Assembly: GCA_002360945.1 (NCBI GenBank)
Contig: DERO01000007.1
Span: 111,499 to 175,498, forward strand
From: Leclercia adecarboxylata
Lineage (GTDB): Bacteria; Pseudomonadota; Gammaproteobacteria; Enterobacterales; Enterobacteriaceae
DNA length: 64,000 nucleotides
Direction of reading: 5' to 3'
The position numbers and the translations under genes are program-made. Below are positions 51,796 to 60,847 of this stretch, piece by piece (position 1 is the stretch's first letter; every line of letters starts with the position of its first letter). The notes beneath the pieces were generated by a model, which was not told where the DNA came from, did no database searches, and was given only the letters and a program-made list of their open reading frames with translations.

Positions 51796-52030
51796 TACTC
51801 TTTGATGCGTTGCCTTAATTGCGTCGAGATAGTCTTAACGCCATACTTACGTCTCCGGATCGCGACCATTACTCTTTGAAACAAGGCCTTACATCATCGC
51901 GTTTACTTCCCCATCATGCGATTGTACTGATTTACTGCATGGCCTGAAAGCGTGTTCACACTGGCGTTTACTTATTACCAGGACCCAAACTACACTACTT
52001 CGTGGCCTTTATCGCATCTCGTTACTGCAT
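51796..52030. repeat. Degenerate tandem units in the azoR-paaY gap
   Basis: TACTCTTTGA recurs at 51796 and 51870, each followed by a GCCTTA. GGCCT recurs at 51885, 51941 and 52004, followed about 15-25 bp later by GTTTACTT (51901, 51965) or GTTACT (52021). TTACTGCAT occurs twice (51932, 52022). The spacing is 55-75 bp, giving roughly four weakly conserved units. Seen by eye only. Confidence 0.4.
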
Positions 52031-52196
52031 TATTACCGCACCGTGAAACATTTATTTCTCTGTGGTGCTGAGTTCTAATTTACTCATTATAGACGCACTG
52101 TCAACCCTCGAATCAGGCACTGTTATATTTTATTGTTTAATATCATGAAAACAGATAATTACGTGATCGCGATCGCGTTTTTAGAGGTTTTGCCGC

Positions 52197-52793
52197 TTAG
52201 CTGGAGGACTTTGGCCGCAGATTCTCATCAAACACCAGTCGCTTACGATCGGTCTCTACTTCGTGCAGCGGCTCGACCTGATGCATCGTCTGCTTGCAGC
52301 GTTCCACCAGCGTCTGATACTCCCGGGTCCCCTGCTGCTTCCACGCTTTTTCCTGCTCGCTCAGCACGCGGATCGCTTTGGCCGGGCTGCCGATAATCAG
52401 ATGGTCGGCGGGCATTTCCGCTTTCGCTTTCACAAACGCGGCCGCGCCGACAATGCTGTTTTCGCCAATAACCGCCCCGTCGATGATCACCGCATTCATC
52501 CCCACCAGCGCATTGCGGCGGATGATGCAGCCATGCAGAATGGCGCCGTGACCGATATGGCCCTCCTCTTCCACCACCGTATCCTGCTCGGGGAAACCGT
52601 GCATGATGCAGTTATCCTGAATGTTGGCCCCGTCTTTCACCACGATACGGCCAAAATCGCCGCGCAGGCTGGCATTGGGCCCCACATAAACCCCCTTACC
52701 GAGGATCACATCGCCAATCAGCACCGCGGTCGGGTGAACATAACTTTCTGGTGGAACAACCGGGGTCATCCCATCGATTTGATATACAGGCAC
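52197..52793 (-). CDS. paaY: PaaY, phenylacetate-pathway thioesterase (gamma-carbonic-anhydrase fold)
   Basis: A 198-residue left-handed beta-helix (hexapeptide repeat) protein: [40 protein letters not shown] and [20 protein letters not shown], with His residues placed as gamma-class carbonic-anhydrase metal ligands. PaaY hydrolyses dead-end CoA thioesters of the phenylacetate pathway and assists its regulation. It follows paaX by 10 bp and ends the paa gene run, as in E. coli. Confidence 0.93.
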   Translation of the reverse strand: MPVYQIDGMTPVVPPESYVHPTAVLIGDVILGKGVYVGPNASLRGDFGRIVVKDGANIQDNCIMHGFPEQDTVVEEEGHIGHGAILHGCIIRRNALVGMNAVIIDGAVIGENSIVGAAAFVKAKAEMPADHLIIGSPAKAIRVLSEQEKAWKQQGTREYQTLVERCKQTMHQVEPLHEVETDRKRLVFDENLRPKSSS

Positions 52794-52803
52794 ATTACCT
52801 CCT

Positions 52804-53730
52804 TTACGCAGGCGTCAGGCCGCCGAAGCGTTGCCAGTAGGAGGAGCCCGGCGACGGCAGCTCGCCGACGGAGGTCTCCCCTTTTTCACTGACAAACGCC
52901 AGCGCACCCGGCGCGACGCGCTGATAAATGTTGATGCACAGCTGGCGGGCCGTCTGGCCTGCCCAGTGCGACGGGAGTAACTCTTCCGGCAGGAGCGGAT
53001 CCTTAAGCACCACCCGGCGATAAAAATGGATTAGCAAAAGCTGGATCTGGAAGCAGCGTTCCGGGGTCAGCTCCTCCGGGGCGGCTTCACGCAGCAGCGG
53101 TAGCAGCGGCCGGAACGAGTCGATAAAGGTTTCGTACATGACGTTCTGCTCGCTGAGCTGCCAGCACTCCTCGACCCGGGCACGCAGCGCGGCGCGGGAG
53201 AGCGCCAGCGGCGAATGCGCCTCAAAGCAGATGACGTTCTCGGCCACACCCGCTTCGTGCAGCAGAGTCTGGACGTCCGCCAGCTGCTGCGACGGCGAGG
53301 CCATCAGGCTGGGGGCCAGGGTGCCGAAGCCCTGCCAGATCAGCTGTTTTTTCACATCCGCCAGCGTGGTTTTGTCCATCCCTTCGGACAACAGCAGCAG
53401 CCATTTTCCGTCCCAGGCCGGAAGCTCCGCGCGGTAAATTTTCGCCTCTGCGCGACGGGTTAAGCGCAGCCCTTTGTCGCTCAGCCGGTAAAAGCTGCGT
53501 CTGCCGATGCGCACCACATCCAGCCAGCCTTCCTTGTTCAGGCGAAACAGCGCGGTACGCACGAAGCGTTCGCCAAATCCCATCCCTTCCAGCAGCGCCG
53601 CCAGGCTACCCAGCCAGACTTCGCCCCCGCGATGGGAGAGCGCATCGCCGTACAGAGAGGAGATCAACGAGGTACCGCTGACGGGAACGGAGCTGACCGC
53701 GTGCTGAATAAAGGCGTCGAGTTTACTCAT
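52804..53730 (-). CDS. paaX: PaaX, phenylacetyl-CoA-responsive repressor
   Basis: A 308-residue GntR-like repressor matching E. coli Paa[41 protein letters not shown] (winged helix, about 35-85) and [20 protein letters not shown]. It represses the paaA and paaZ promoters until phenylacetyl-CoA binds. An upstream ATG three codons earlier (53739) is possible; 53730 matches the E. coli start. It sits 96 bp after paaK and may have its own promoter. Possible binding motifs occur near paaA and paaZ. Confidence 0.93.
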   Translation of the reverse strand: MSKLDAFIQHAVSSVPVSGTSLISSLYGDALSHRGGEVWLGSLAALLEGMGFGERFVRTALFRLNKEGWLDVVRIGRRSFYRLSDKGLRLTRRAEAKIYRAELPAWDGKWLLLLSEGMDKTTLADVKKQLIWQGFGTLAPSLMASPSQQLADVQTLLHEAGVAENVICFEAHSPLALSRAALRARVEECWQLSEQNVMYETFIDSFRPLLPLLREAAPEELTPERCFQIQLLLIHFYRRVVLKDPLLPEELLPSHWAGQTARQLCINIYQRVAPGALAFVSEKGETSVGELPSPGSSYWQRFGGLTPA

Positions 53731-53826
53731 GTGATTCATTCTGTTGTGATTATTCTTCCGGATGAATCATAGCATAGCGCTCAAAACCTGACCCTCCCCA
53801 ATACGGAGAGGATCAGCAGACAGGGA

Positions 53827-55146
53827 TTAGCCGTTGGCGGCGACCTTACGCAGGTCGAAGACGCGGCAGGCTTTGCCTTCGGAACGCGGGATACTGCCGC
53901 AGTTCACGATAGTGACGTCGGTGGAGATCCCCACCATCGATTTGATGCGGTGGCGCAGCTCATGGCACACATGGCAACGCTGCTCGTGGGTCAGGGTTAA
54001 GCTGCTCTCTTTCAGCTCCACTTTCACTGAAAGCGAATCAAGATGGCCCCGACGGTTCACCTCCAGCTGGTAGTGCGGCGACAGGTGCTCAAACTTGACG
54101 ATCTCCTCTTCCAACTGGGACGGGAAGACGTTCACGCCGCGGATGATCAGCATGTCATCGCTGCGACCGCTGATGCGATCCATTCTGCGCATGGTGCGGG
54201 CGGTGCCCGGCAGCAGGCGGGTCAGGTCGCGGGTGCGGTAGCGGATCACCGGCAGCGCCTCTTTGGTCAGGGTGGTGAACAGCAGTTCGCCCTGCTCGCC
54301 GTCATTGAGCGGCGTACCGTCGTTCGGGTTGACGATCTCCGGGTAGAAGTGATCTTCCCAGATGGTCGGGCCGTCGGCGGTTTCGATACACTCCATCGCC
54401 ACGCCCGGACCCATCACTTCGGACAGGCCGTAAATGTCCAGGGCGGTGATACCGAGGCGTTTCTCGATTTCACGGCGCATCGCCAGGGTCCAGGGCTCGG
54501 CACCAAAGACGCCGACGCGCAGGGAGCATTTACTGGCATCGCCGCCCATCTGGCGCTCCAGCTCTTCGATCAGGTTCAGGCAGTAGGACGGCGTCACCAT
54601 GATCATGTCCGGCTGGAAATCGCGGATCAGCTGAGCCTGTTTCTCGGTCTGGCCGCCGGACATCGGGATCACCGTCGCGCCTAAACGCTCGGCACCGTAG
54701 TGGGCACCCAGCCCGCCGGTGAACAGGCCGTAGCCGTAGGCGACGTGAATTTTGTCCTTCGCGCTGCCGCCGGCGGCGCGCAGGGAGCGGGCCACAATGT
54801 TGGCCCAGTTATCAATGTCGTTTTGCGTGTAGCCGACCACGGTCGGTTTCCCGGTGGTTCCTGAAGAAGCGTGAATACGCACCACCTGCTCCATTGGCAC
54901 CGCGAATGTGTCAAACGGATAGTTGTCGCGCAGATCCTGTTTGGTGGTGCACGGGAACTTGCGGATATCCGCTAACTCTTTGAAATCGTCAGGGTGGACG
55001 CCCGCAGCATCAAACTTACGTTTGTACATCGGGACGTTGTTATAGGCGTGTTCTAACGTCCACTTCATGCGCTGGGTTTGCAGGGCCTGCAGCTCATCCA
55101 GGGACGCGGTTTCGATGGGATCCAGCTTAGTTGTCGTTGTTGTCAT
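53827..55146 (-). CDS. paaK: PaaK, phenylacetate-CoA ligase
   Basis: A 439-residue AMP-forming ligase that converts phenylacetate, ATP and CoA to phenylacetyl-CoA, the committed first step. Visible: P-loop HASSGTTGKPTVVGYTQ (near 95), DIYGLSEVMGPGVAMEC (near 236), and C-terminal RSDDMLIIRGVNVFPSQLEE. Length is that of E. coli PaaK. Follows paaJ with a 28-bp gap. Confidence 0.95.
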   Translation of the reverse strand: MTTTTTKLDPIETASLDELQALQTQRMKWTLEHAYNNVPMYKRKFDAAGVHPDDFKELADIRKFPCTTKQDLRDNYPFDTFAVPMEQVVRIHASSGTTGKPTVVGYTQNDIDNWANIVARSLRAAGGSAKDKIHVAYGYGLFTGGLGAHYGAERLGATVIPMSGGQTEKQAQLIRDFQPDMIMVTPSYCLNLIEELERQMGGDASKCSLRVGVFGAEPWTLAMRREIEKRLGITALDIYGLSEVMGPGVAMECIETADGPTIWEDHFYPEIVNPNDGTPLNDGEQGELLFTTLTKEALPVIRYRTRDLTRLLPGTARTMRRMDRISGRSDDMLIIRGVNVFPSQLEEEIVKFEHLSPHYQLEVNRRGHLDSLSVKVELKESSLTLTHEQRCHVCHELRHRIKSMVGISTDVTIVNCGSIPRSEGKACRVFDLRKVAANG

Positions 55147-55174
55147 TGTAGGGTACTCACATTTTTATAATTGT

Positions 55175-56380
55175 TCAGACACGCTCAAGGATCATGGCAA
55201 TGCCCTGACCGACACCAATGCACATCGTGCAGAGCGCATAGCGCCCTTTCCGACGATGCAGCTCGTTGCTGGCGGCCAGCGCCAGGCGGGCTCCGCTCAT
55301 GCCCAGCGGATGGCCTAAGGCAATGGCTCCCCCGTTGGGGTTCACATGCGGAGCATCGTCCGGCAGCCCCAGCTCGCGCAGCACGCCCAGCGCCTGCGAA
55401 GCAAAGGCTTCATTCAGTTCGATAACGTCCATATCGTTAATGCTCAGACCGGCACGCTCCAGCACGCGGCGGGTGGCAGGCACCGGGCCCAGCCCCATCA
55501 GACGCGGTTCAACACCGGCGGTCGCCATCGCTACGATGCGGGTACGCGGGGTTAAGCCCTGCGCTGCCGCCATCTCTTCGCTGGCGATAATCAGCGCCGC
55601 GGCACCGTCATTCACGCCGGAGGCATTACCCGCGGTGACCACGCCACCGGCGCGGAACGGCGCTTTCAGCCCGGCCAGCATCTCGAGGGTGGTGTCCGGG
55701 CGCAGATGCTCGTCATGCACCACTTCGGTCACCGCCCCTTTTTTACCTTTAATCATTACCGGGACGATCTCCTGGGCCAGAATGCCGCTGGCCTGGGCCT
55801 TGGCGGTACGCTGCTGGCTGCGGAACGCAAAGGCGTCCTGGTCTTCGCGGGAAATCTTTAACAATTCCGCTACATTCTCTGCCGTTTCCGGCATGCTGTC
55901 AGAACCAAATTGCTGGGCCATGAGCGGGTTCACAAAACGCCAGCCGATGGTGGTATCAAAAATTTCGTTCTGGCGCTGGAAGGCGCTGGTGGCCTTGCCC
56001 ATCACGAAGGGGGCGCGGGACATCGACTCCACGCCACCGGCGATCATCAGGTCGCCATCACCGGCGCGGATAGCGCGGGCGGCAAAGCCCAGCGCATCGA
56101 GGCCGGAACCGCACAGGCGGTTCAGGGTGGTGCCGGAGACGGTCTGCGGCAGCCCGGCCAGCAGCAGGGACATGCGCGCCACGTTGCGGTTGTCTTCCCC
56201 CGCCTGGTTGGCGCAGCCAAAAATCACGTCATCAATGCGTTCCGCATCCAGACCCGGGTTACGCACCAGCAGCTCGCGCAGCGGGATAGCCCCCAAATCG
56301 TCCGCGCGTACGCCGGATAAGGCCCCGGCATAGCGGCCAATAGGGGTACGGATCCCGTCACAAATAAAGGCGTCACGCAT
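55175..56380 (-). CDS. paaJ: PaaJ, 3-oxoadipyl-CoA / 3-oxo-5,6-dehydrosuberyl-CoA thiolase
   Basis: A 401-residue thiolase with nucleophile Cys90 (NRLCGSGLDAL), the NPNGGAIALGHPLGMSGARL histidine segment and the second cysteine in LCTMCIGVGQG. It carries out both thiolytic steps of the pathway, releasing acetyl-CoA twice and finally succinyl-CoA. Start overlaps the paaI stop (TAATG). Confidence 0.95.
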   Translation of the reverse strand: MRDAFICDGIRTPIGRYAGALSGVRADDLGAIPLRELLVRNPGLDAERIDDVIFGCANQAGEDNRNVARMSLLLAGLPQTVSGTTLNRLCGSGLDALGFAARAIRAGDGDLMIAGGVESMSRAPFVMGKATSAFQRQNEIFDTTIGWRFVNPLMAQQFGSDSMPETAENVAELLKISREDQDAFAFRSQQRTAKAQASGILAQEIVPVMIKGKKGAVTEVVHDEHLRPDTTLEMLAGLKAPFRAGGVVTAGNASGVNDGAAALIIASEEMAAAQGLTPRTRIVAMATAGVEPRLMGLGPVPATRRVLERAGLSINDMDVIELNEAFASQALGVLRELGLPDDAPHVNPNGGAIALGHPLGMSGARLALAASNELHRRKGRYALCTMCIGVGQGIAMILERV

Positions 56381-56802
56381 TATGCTTCTCCTGTAATAGT
56401 GCCGCCGATGCGGTGGGATTTCCCACGGAACAGGGCAACGGTTTTTTGCTGTTGGTTAACAATTTCAATGTCGTACACGCCGGTCTGTTTCCCCTGATGG
56501 CGCACCTGCGCGGTGGCGGTGAGCTTGTCGTGGGCAAAGGCCGGACGAACAAAATCAATGGTGCAGCCCGAGGCTACCGCCGCCAGCCCCTGGCTGTTGC
56601 AGGCGTAGGCGAAGGCGGTGTCGGCCAGCGTAAACAGCTGGCCACCGTGGCAGCTTTTGTGGCCGTTGAGCATCTGCGGCGTGACGGTCATGGTCAGCAC
56701 GGCGACACCCTCGTCCATCTCAATAATGTCGATGCCATAGGCCTGGGCACAGGCATCGTTTTCATACATGGCGCGGGCGTTGCGCCAGGCGTTATGACTC
56801 AT
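56380..56802 (-). CDS. paaI: PaaI, hotdog-fold acyl-CoA thioesterase
   Basis: A 140-residue hotdog thioesterase with the family segment LNGHKSCHGGQLFTLADTAF (Asp as catalytic base, near 60) and SGCTIDFVRPAFAHDKLTAT. PaaI hydrolyses hydroxyphenylacetyl-CoA and similar dead-end esters to free CoA. Overlaps paaH by 11 bp. Confidence 0.93.
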   Translation of the reverse strand: MSHNAWRNARAMYENDACAQAYGIDIIEMDEGVAVLTMTVTPQMLNGHKSCHGGQLFTLADTAFAYACNSQGLAAVASGCTIDFVRPAFAHDKLTATAQVRHQGKQTGVYDIEIVNQQQKTVALFRGKSHRIGGTITGEA

Positions 56803-58216
56803 AGCTACTCTCCAGAAGCGCGCGCTGGCGCAGCAGGGATGACGGGCGATAGCGTTCTTCGCCGTAGTGGCGTTGCAGGTTTTCCAGCAGGATCAGCAAA
56901 CGCTGCCAGCCAAGCTGTTCTCCCCAGGCCAGCGGGCCGCGCGGGTAGTTGACCCCGAGGCGCATGGCGGTATCGATATCCTGTTCGCTGGCGACCCCTT
57001 TTTGCAGGGCATCGAGGGCTTCGTTGACGATCATCGCCACCGTGCGCCAGATCAGCAGGCCGGGATAATCGGCCACCTGCAGGACGCGCTTGCCCTGCTG
57101 CTGCAGGTGCCAGACCGCTTTCAGGGTGGCGGAGGCCGGATTGCTGGCCGCCGGGGCGATCACTGCCACATCCCCTTCCTGCCGATCCACGACCACCACC
57201 GGCTGACCGTAACGGTTCGCCAGCGCCTGGGCAGTCTCGCCCTGGGTTTCGATCAGCAGCAGGCCGTCAATTTCAGTGACACCGTCACTTTTTCTCTGCA
57301 CGCTCATGGCGCTGTACGTGTCACCAACGGGCTCCAGCCAGTTCACGGCAGGCTTGTCGCTGCGCCAGTTATAGACGCCCTGGCCGCTCTTCTTGCCGAA
57401 GCGCCCGGCCAGCACCAGCTCCTGCTGCACCAGCGACGGCAGGAAGCGGCGCTCCTGCCAGAAGGCGTTAAATACCGAACAGGTGACGGCGAAGTTGACG
57501 TCCTGGCCGATCATGTCGGTCAGCTCCAGCGGCCCCATCGGGAAGCCCGCACCGTCGCGCAGCGCGGCGTCGATAACTTCCGGGGCGGCCACCTGCTCTT
57601 CCAGCGCGCGCCAGGCTTCGGCGTAGTAAGGACGCGCCACGCGGTTAACGATAAAGCCCGGCGTGGACTGGCAGCGCACCGGCTGTTTACCCCAGTTCAT
57701 CGCCAGCTCGCTCAGCTGTTCCACCACTTCCCCGGAGGTCGCCAGCCCGCTCACCACTTCCACCAGTTTCATCACCGGGGCCGGATTAAAGAAGTGCAGC
57801 CCGGCCACGCGCTCGGGGTGTTTCACATCGGCGGCAATGGCGGTAATGGAGATAGAAGAGGTATTGCTGGTCAGCAGCGTGTTGGCCGGGCAGATCTCAG
57901 CCAGTTCGGCAAACAGCGCTTTTTTGACCGCCATCTGCTCGGAGGCGGCTTCGATAACCAGGTCGGCCGCCGCCAGGGCGTGAATGTCGGTCACCGGTAT
58001 CAGGCGCTGGAGCGTCTGCTCGCAGGCCTGCGCGCTCAGCTTGCCCCGCGCCACGCGGGATTCGAGACGGGTGCGGATCCCGTCGATGGCGCGGGAAATC
58101 GCGTTGGCATTAATGTCATACACCAGCACCGGATGCCCGTGGCTGGCCGCCACTTCGGCGATCCCGGACCCCATGATGCCGCTGCCAATCACCGCCACGG
58201 TATGAATTGTCGTCAT
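56792..58216 (-). CDS. paaH: PaaH, 3-hydroxyadipyl-CoA dehydrogenase
   Basis: A 474-residue 3-hydroxyacyl-CoA dehydrogenase: NAD loop GSGIMGSGIAEVAASHGH (about 11-28), LHFFNPAPVMKLVEVVSG with the catalytic His (near 139), a second C-terminal dehydrogenase-like domain, and FGKKSGQGVYNW. It oxidises 3-hydroxyadipyl-CoA to 3-oxoadipyl-CoA. One base separates it from paaG. Confidence 0.94.
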   Translation of the reverse strand: MTTIHTVAVIGSGIMGSGIAEVAASHGHPVLVYDINANAISRAIDGIRTRLESRVARGKLSAQACEQTLQRLIPVTDIHALAAADLVIEAASEQMAVKKALFAELAEICPANTLLTSNTSSISITAIAADVKHPERVAGLHFFNPAPVMKLVEVVSGLATSGEVVEQLSELAMNWGKQPVRCQSTPGFIVNRVARPYYAEAWRALEEQVAAPEVIDAALRDGAGFPMGPLELTDMIGQDVNFAVTCSVFNAFWQERRFLPSLVQQELVLAGRFGKKSGQGVYNWRSDKPAVNWLEPVGDTYSAMSVQRKSDGVTEIDGLLLIETQGETAQALANRYGQPVVVVDRQEGDVAVIAPAASNPASATLKAVWHLQQQGKRVLQVADYPGLLIWRTVAMIVNEALDALQKGVASEQDIDTAMRLGVNYPRGPLAWGEQLGWQRLLILLENLQRHYGEERYRPSSLLRQRALLESSYES

Positions 58217-58217
58217 C

Positions 58218-59003
58218 TTATTTCCCCGTGAACTGCGGCGCGCGTTTGTTGAGGAAGGCGCTGACGCCTTCGCGGTAGTCGGCGCTGCGACCGGCCAGGC
58301 GCTGATAGTCGCGCTCCAGATCCAGCTGGGCCTCGAGGGTGTTGGTTTCTGCAGCGTTGATCGCCTGCTTGATCAGCCCCAGGCCAAAGGTCGGCTGCGA
58401 GGCCAGATGCACGGCCAGCTGGCGGGCGGTGTCGGTCAGCTCGGCATCATCCACCACTTGCCAGATCATCCCCCAGGCGTGAGCCTGCTCGGCGCCGATC
58501 TTCTCCCCCAGCAGGGCAAGGCCCATCGCCCGGGCGCGGCCGGTGAGGCGCGGCAGCAGCCAGGTTCCGCCGGAGTCCGGCACCAGACCCAGCTTGCTGA
58601 AGGCCATCACGAAGTTCACCGAGCGGGCGGCAATGACGATGTCGCAGCCCAGCGCCAGGGTGGCACCGGCTCCGGCAGCCACGCCGTTGACCGCGCAGAT
58701 CACCGGCTTCGGCAGTTTTGCCAGGCGCTTAACCAGCGGGTTATAGAATTTTTCCACCGACATCCCCAGATCCGGCGCGGGGCTGTTCGGGTCGACGTTG
58801 CGGTCGTTGAGATCCTGCCCGGCGCAAAACCCGCGTCCGGCCCCGGTCACCAGCAGGCAACGCACGCTGTCGTCGCGCTCGGCCTGCTTCAGGCACTCGG
58901 CCAGCTGCAGATGCATCTCCTCGTTAAAGCTGTTGAGACGCTCCGGGCGGTTCAGGGTGATCGTCATGACCCCCTGCTCAACGTGACTCAGAATGAAATC
59001 CAT
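58218..59003 (-). CDS. paaG: PaaG, 1,2-epoxyphenylacetyl-CoA isomerase
   Basis: A 261-residue crotonase-family protein: GAGRGFCAGQDLNDRNVDPN (near 55), AVNGVAAGAGATLALGCDIV (near 103) and LGLVPDSGGTWLLPRLTGRA (near 133). It turns ring-1,2-epoxyphenylacetyl-CoA into the oxepin-CoA needed for ring opening, and can isomerise double bonds. Two bases after paaF. Confidence 0.94.
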   Translation of the reverse strand: MDFILSHVEQGVMTITLNRPERLNSFNEEMHLQLAECLKQAERDDSVRCLLVTGAGRGFCAGQDLNDRNVDPNSPAPDLGMSVEKFYNPLVKRLAKLPKPVICAVNGVAAGAGATLALGCDIVIAARSVNFVMAFSKLGLVPDSGGTWLLPRLTGRARAMGLALLGEKIGAEQAHAWGMIWQVVDDAELTDTARQLAVHLASQPTFGLGLIKQAINAAETNTLEAQLDLERDYQRLAGRSADYREGVSAFLNKRAPQFTGK

Positions 59004-59005
59004 GG

Positions 59006-59773
59006 TTAGCGTCCTTTAAAGTCGGGGGTGCGTTTTTGCAGGAAGGCATCAATGCCCTCGCGGCGATCCTCGGTGGCCGCCAGCAGGGTAAATAGCTGAC
59101 GCTCCTGGGCCAGCCCGGCCTGCAGGGCCACCTCCTGAGACTGGCGTAACGCCTGCTTCGCCGCCTGCAGGGCCAGCGGCGAGTGGCGCGCCATCAGCGC
59201 GGCCTGCTGGAGGGCATATTCCAGAGTCAGGGATTCGGGATAAACGTCGCTCACCAGGCCCGCGGCCAGCGCCTGACGGGCGGTGATGCTTTCGCCGGTC
59301 AGCACCATTTTGCTGGCCAGCGATTTACCCACGCTGCGGATCAGGCGTTGAGTGCCGCCCGCGCCCGGCATAATGCCTAAAGTGATTTCGGGCAGGCCAA
59401 AGCGGGCGTTCTCCCCGGCGATCGTTACATCGCACAGCAGCGCCAGCTCGCAGCCCGCGCCCAGCGCGTAGCCGTTGACGGCGGCAATCAGCGGTTTGCT
59501 GAAAGCGTTGATCCGCGCCCACAGCTGGGGACGAATGTCATTGAGGGTGGCGGCCAGATCTTTTTCGGCCATCTCGTTGAGATCGGCCCCGGCGGCAAAG
59601 AAACGCTCGTTGCCGGCGATCACGCACACCGAAACCTCGCTATCGGTTGCCGCGGCTTCCAGCGTGGTCGCCAGCTCGCTCAGCAGGGCATTGTTGAGGG
59701 CGTTGCGGGCCGCCGGGCGGTTGAGGGTCAGGAGCAGTACCCGCCCCTGACGGGTGACAATCAGGTCGCTCAT
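59006..59773 (-). CDS. paaF: PaaF, 2,3-dehydroadipyl-CoA hydratase
   Basis: A 255-residue enoyl-CoA hydratase: NERFFAAGADLNEMAEKDL (near 55), AVNGYALGAGCELALLCDVT (near 98), and GLPEITLGIMPGAGGTQRLI (near 128) with both catalytic glutamate positions in crotonase order. It hydrates 2,3-dehydroadipyl-CoA to 3-hydroxyadipyl-CoA. Overlaps paaE by 4 bp (ATGA). Confidence 0.94.
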   Translation of the reverse strand: MSDLIVTRQGRVLLLTLNRPAARNALNNALLSELATTLEAAATDSEVSVCVIAGNERFFAAGADLNEMAEKDLAATLNDIRPQLWARINAFSKPLIAAVNGYALGAGCELALLCDVTIAGENARFGLPEITLGIMPGAGGTQRLIRSVGKSLASKMVLTGESITARQALAAGLVSDVYPESLTLEYALQQAALMARHSPLALQAAKQALRQSQEVALQAGLAQERQLFTLLAATEDRREGIDAFLQKRTPDFKGR

Positions 59774-60840
59774 GCCATCCCCTTCGCGTCAAAGTCCACC
59801 ACCACGTCGCCGGTCAGCGGCAGGGCCTGGCAGCTCAGAACGTAGCCCGCCGCCAGTTCGTCCGGCTCCAGGCTGTAGTTGGTCGCCATGTCTACCTTTC
59901 CGCGCAGCACTTTGCATTTGCAGGTGGCGCACACCCCGCCCTTGCAGGCGTAGGGCAGATCCGCCCCCTGACGCAGGGCGGCGTCGAGAATGCTCTCGTC
60001 ATCGGCGGTGAGGGTGATCTCGCGGTCACGTCCGTCCTGGCGCACCGTCACTTTCTGCCCTTCCACCTGCACGCTGTGGGCGCGTTTCACGCTGGTGCCC
60101 GGGGTGTTAAAGCGCTCCAGATGCAGGGCTTTTTCCGGCATGCCCAGCGCTTTCAGGGTTAGCTCGGCTTCATCCATCATTGCCGCCGGGCCGCAGATAA
60201 AGGCTTCGTCGAACTGGCTGAAGTCGATCAGGTGTTTCCCGAGCGCCTGCAGCTTTTCGCCGTCGATACGCCCGTGCAGCAGTTCGCTGTCCAGCGTCTC
60301 CTGGCTGAAAATATTGACCACCTGCAGGCGGGTCGGATAGCTGTCCTTCAGATCGGCCAGCGCCTGGCGGAACATCATGCTCTGGCTGCTGCGGTTGCCG
60401 TAAATCAGGGTGAACTGGCTATTGGGTTCGGTTTTCAGGGTGCTGGAGATGATGGCCAGCATCGGGGTGATGCCTGAACCGGCGGCAATCGCCAGGTAGC
60501 AGCCTTCCCGCTCGGCCAGCGGCTGATAGCCAAAGTGCCCTTGCGGCACCATCACCTCCAGGGCCATCCCCTGTTTGATCTCATCCCGGGCATAGCGCGA
60601 GAAGCGGCCGCCGTCGATGGCTTTTACCGCCACGCTGATCTCGCCCGGCTGTACGCTGCGGCAGATGGAGTAGCAGCGGCGCAGCTCTTCGCCCGCGAGA
60701 CGGACTTTCAGGGTCAGATGCTGGCCCGGACGGAAGCGATACGCCTCCTGCAAAGCCTGGGGAACCGCGAAGGTGATGGTCACCGCATCGCGGGTTTCGG
60801 GTTCCACTTTTGCCACCGTTAAGGAATGAAACGTTGTCAT
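59770..60840 (-). CDS. paaE: PaaE, reductase component of phenylacetyl-CoA epoxidase
   Basis: A 356-residue iron-sulfur flavoprotein: FAD/FNR-type domain (YRFPGQ-like YRFRPGQHLTLKV, RCYSICRS), NAD region AAGSGITPMLAIISSTL, and a C-terminal [2Fe-2S] plant-type ferredoxin with CKGGVCATCKCKVL plus a fourth Cys in VLSCQALP. It passes electrons from NADPH to the PaaABC oxygenase. The frame is open to 60930, but the ATG at 60840 gives the E. coli length. Confidence 0.94.
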   Translation of the reverse strand: MTTFHSLTVAKVEPETRDAVTITFAVPQALQEAYRFRPGQHLTLKVRLAGEELRRCYSICRSVQPGEISVAVKAIDGGRFSRYARDEIKQGMALEVMVPQGHFGYQPLAEREGCYLAIAAGSGITPMLAIISSTLKTEPNSQFTLIYGNRSSQSMMFRQALADLKDSYPTRLQVVNIFSQETLDSELLHGRIDGEKLQALGKHLIDFSQFDEAFICGPAAMMDEAELTLKALGMPEKALHLERFNTPGTSVKRAHSVQVEGQKVTVRQDGRDREITLTADDESILDAALRQGADLPYACKGGVCATCKCKVLRGKVDMATNYSLEPDELAAGYVLSCQALPLTGDVVVDFDAKGMA

Positions 60841-60847
60841 GGCGACC

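Larger units (their letters stand above)
51481..52196. other. 716-bp gene-free, AT-rich region between azoR and paaY
   Basis: No open frame with a credible ribosome site was found, apart from a 9-codon leftward ORF (MALRLSRRN, start codon at about 51844, GGAG 8 nt upstream). The region holds a small hairpin (TACGAG-acgc-CTCGTA, 51506-51521), a bidirectional terminator (51595-51628), degenerate tandem units (51796-52030) and a leftward TATAAT (52086-52091) whose TTGACA is only 7 bp away. This set fits a leftward non-coding RNA of up to about 480 nt ending at 51595, but that is inference. Confidence 0.45.

Noticed and set aside
52086..52104. TTGACA next to TATAAT (leftward) as a sigma-70 promoter
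   Set aside because: The two boxes are only 7 bp apart instead of about 17, so they cannot form one promoter; the TATAAT might still work as a lone -10.
55266..56333. 355-codon rightward open frame opposite paaJ
   Set aside because: Antisense shadow of the thiolase gene; Ser/Ala/Pro-rich and without a start context.
56867..58231. 454-codon rightward open frame opposite paaH
   Set aside because: Antisense shadow of paaH with low-complexity His/Gln/Arg composition.
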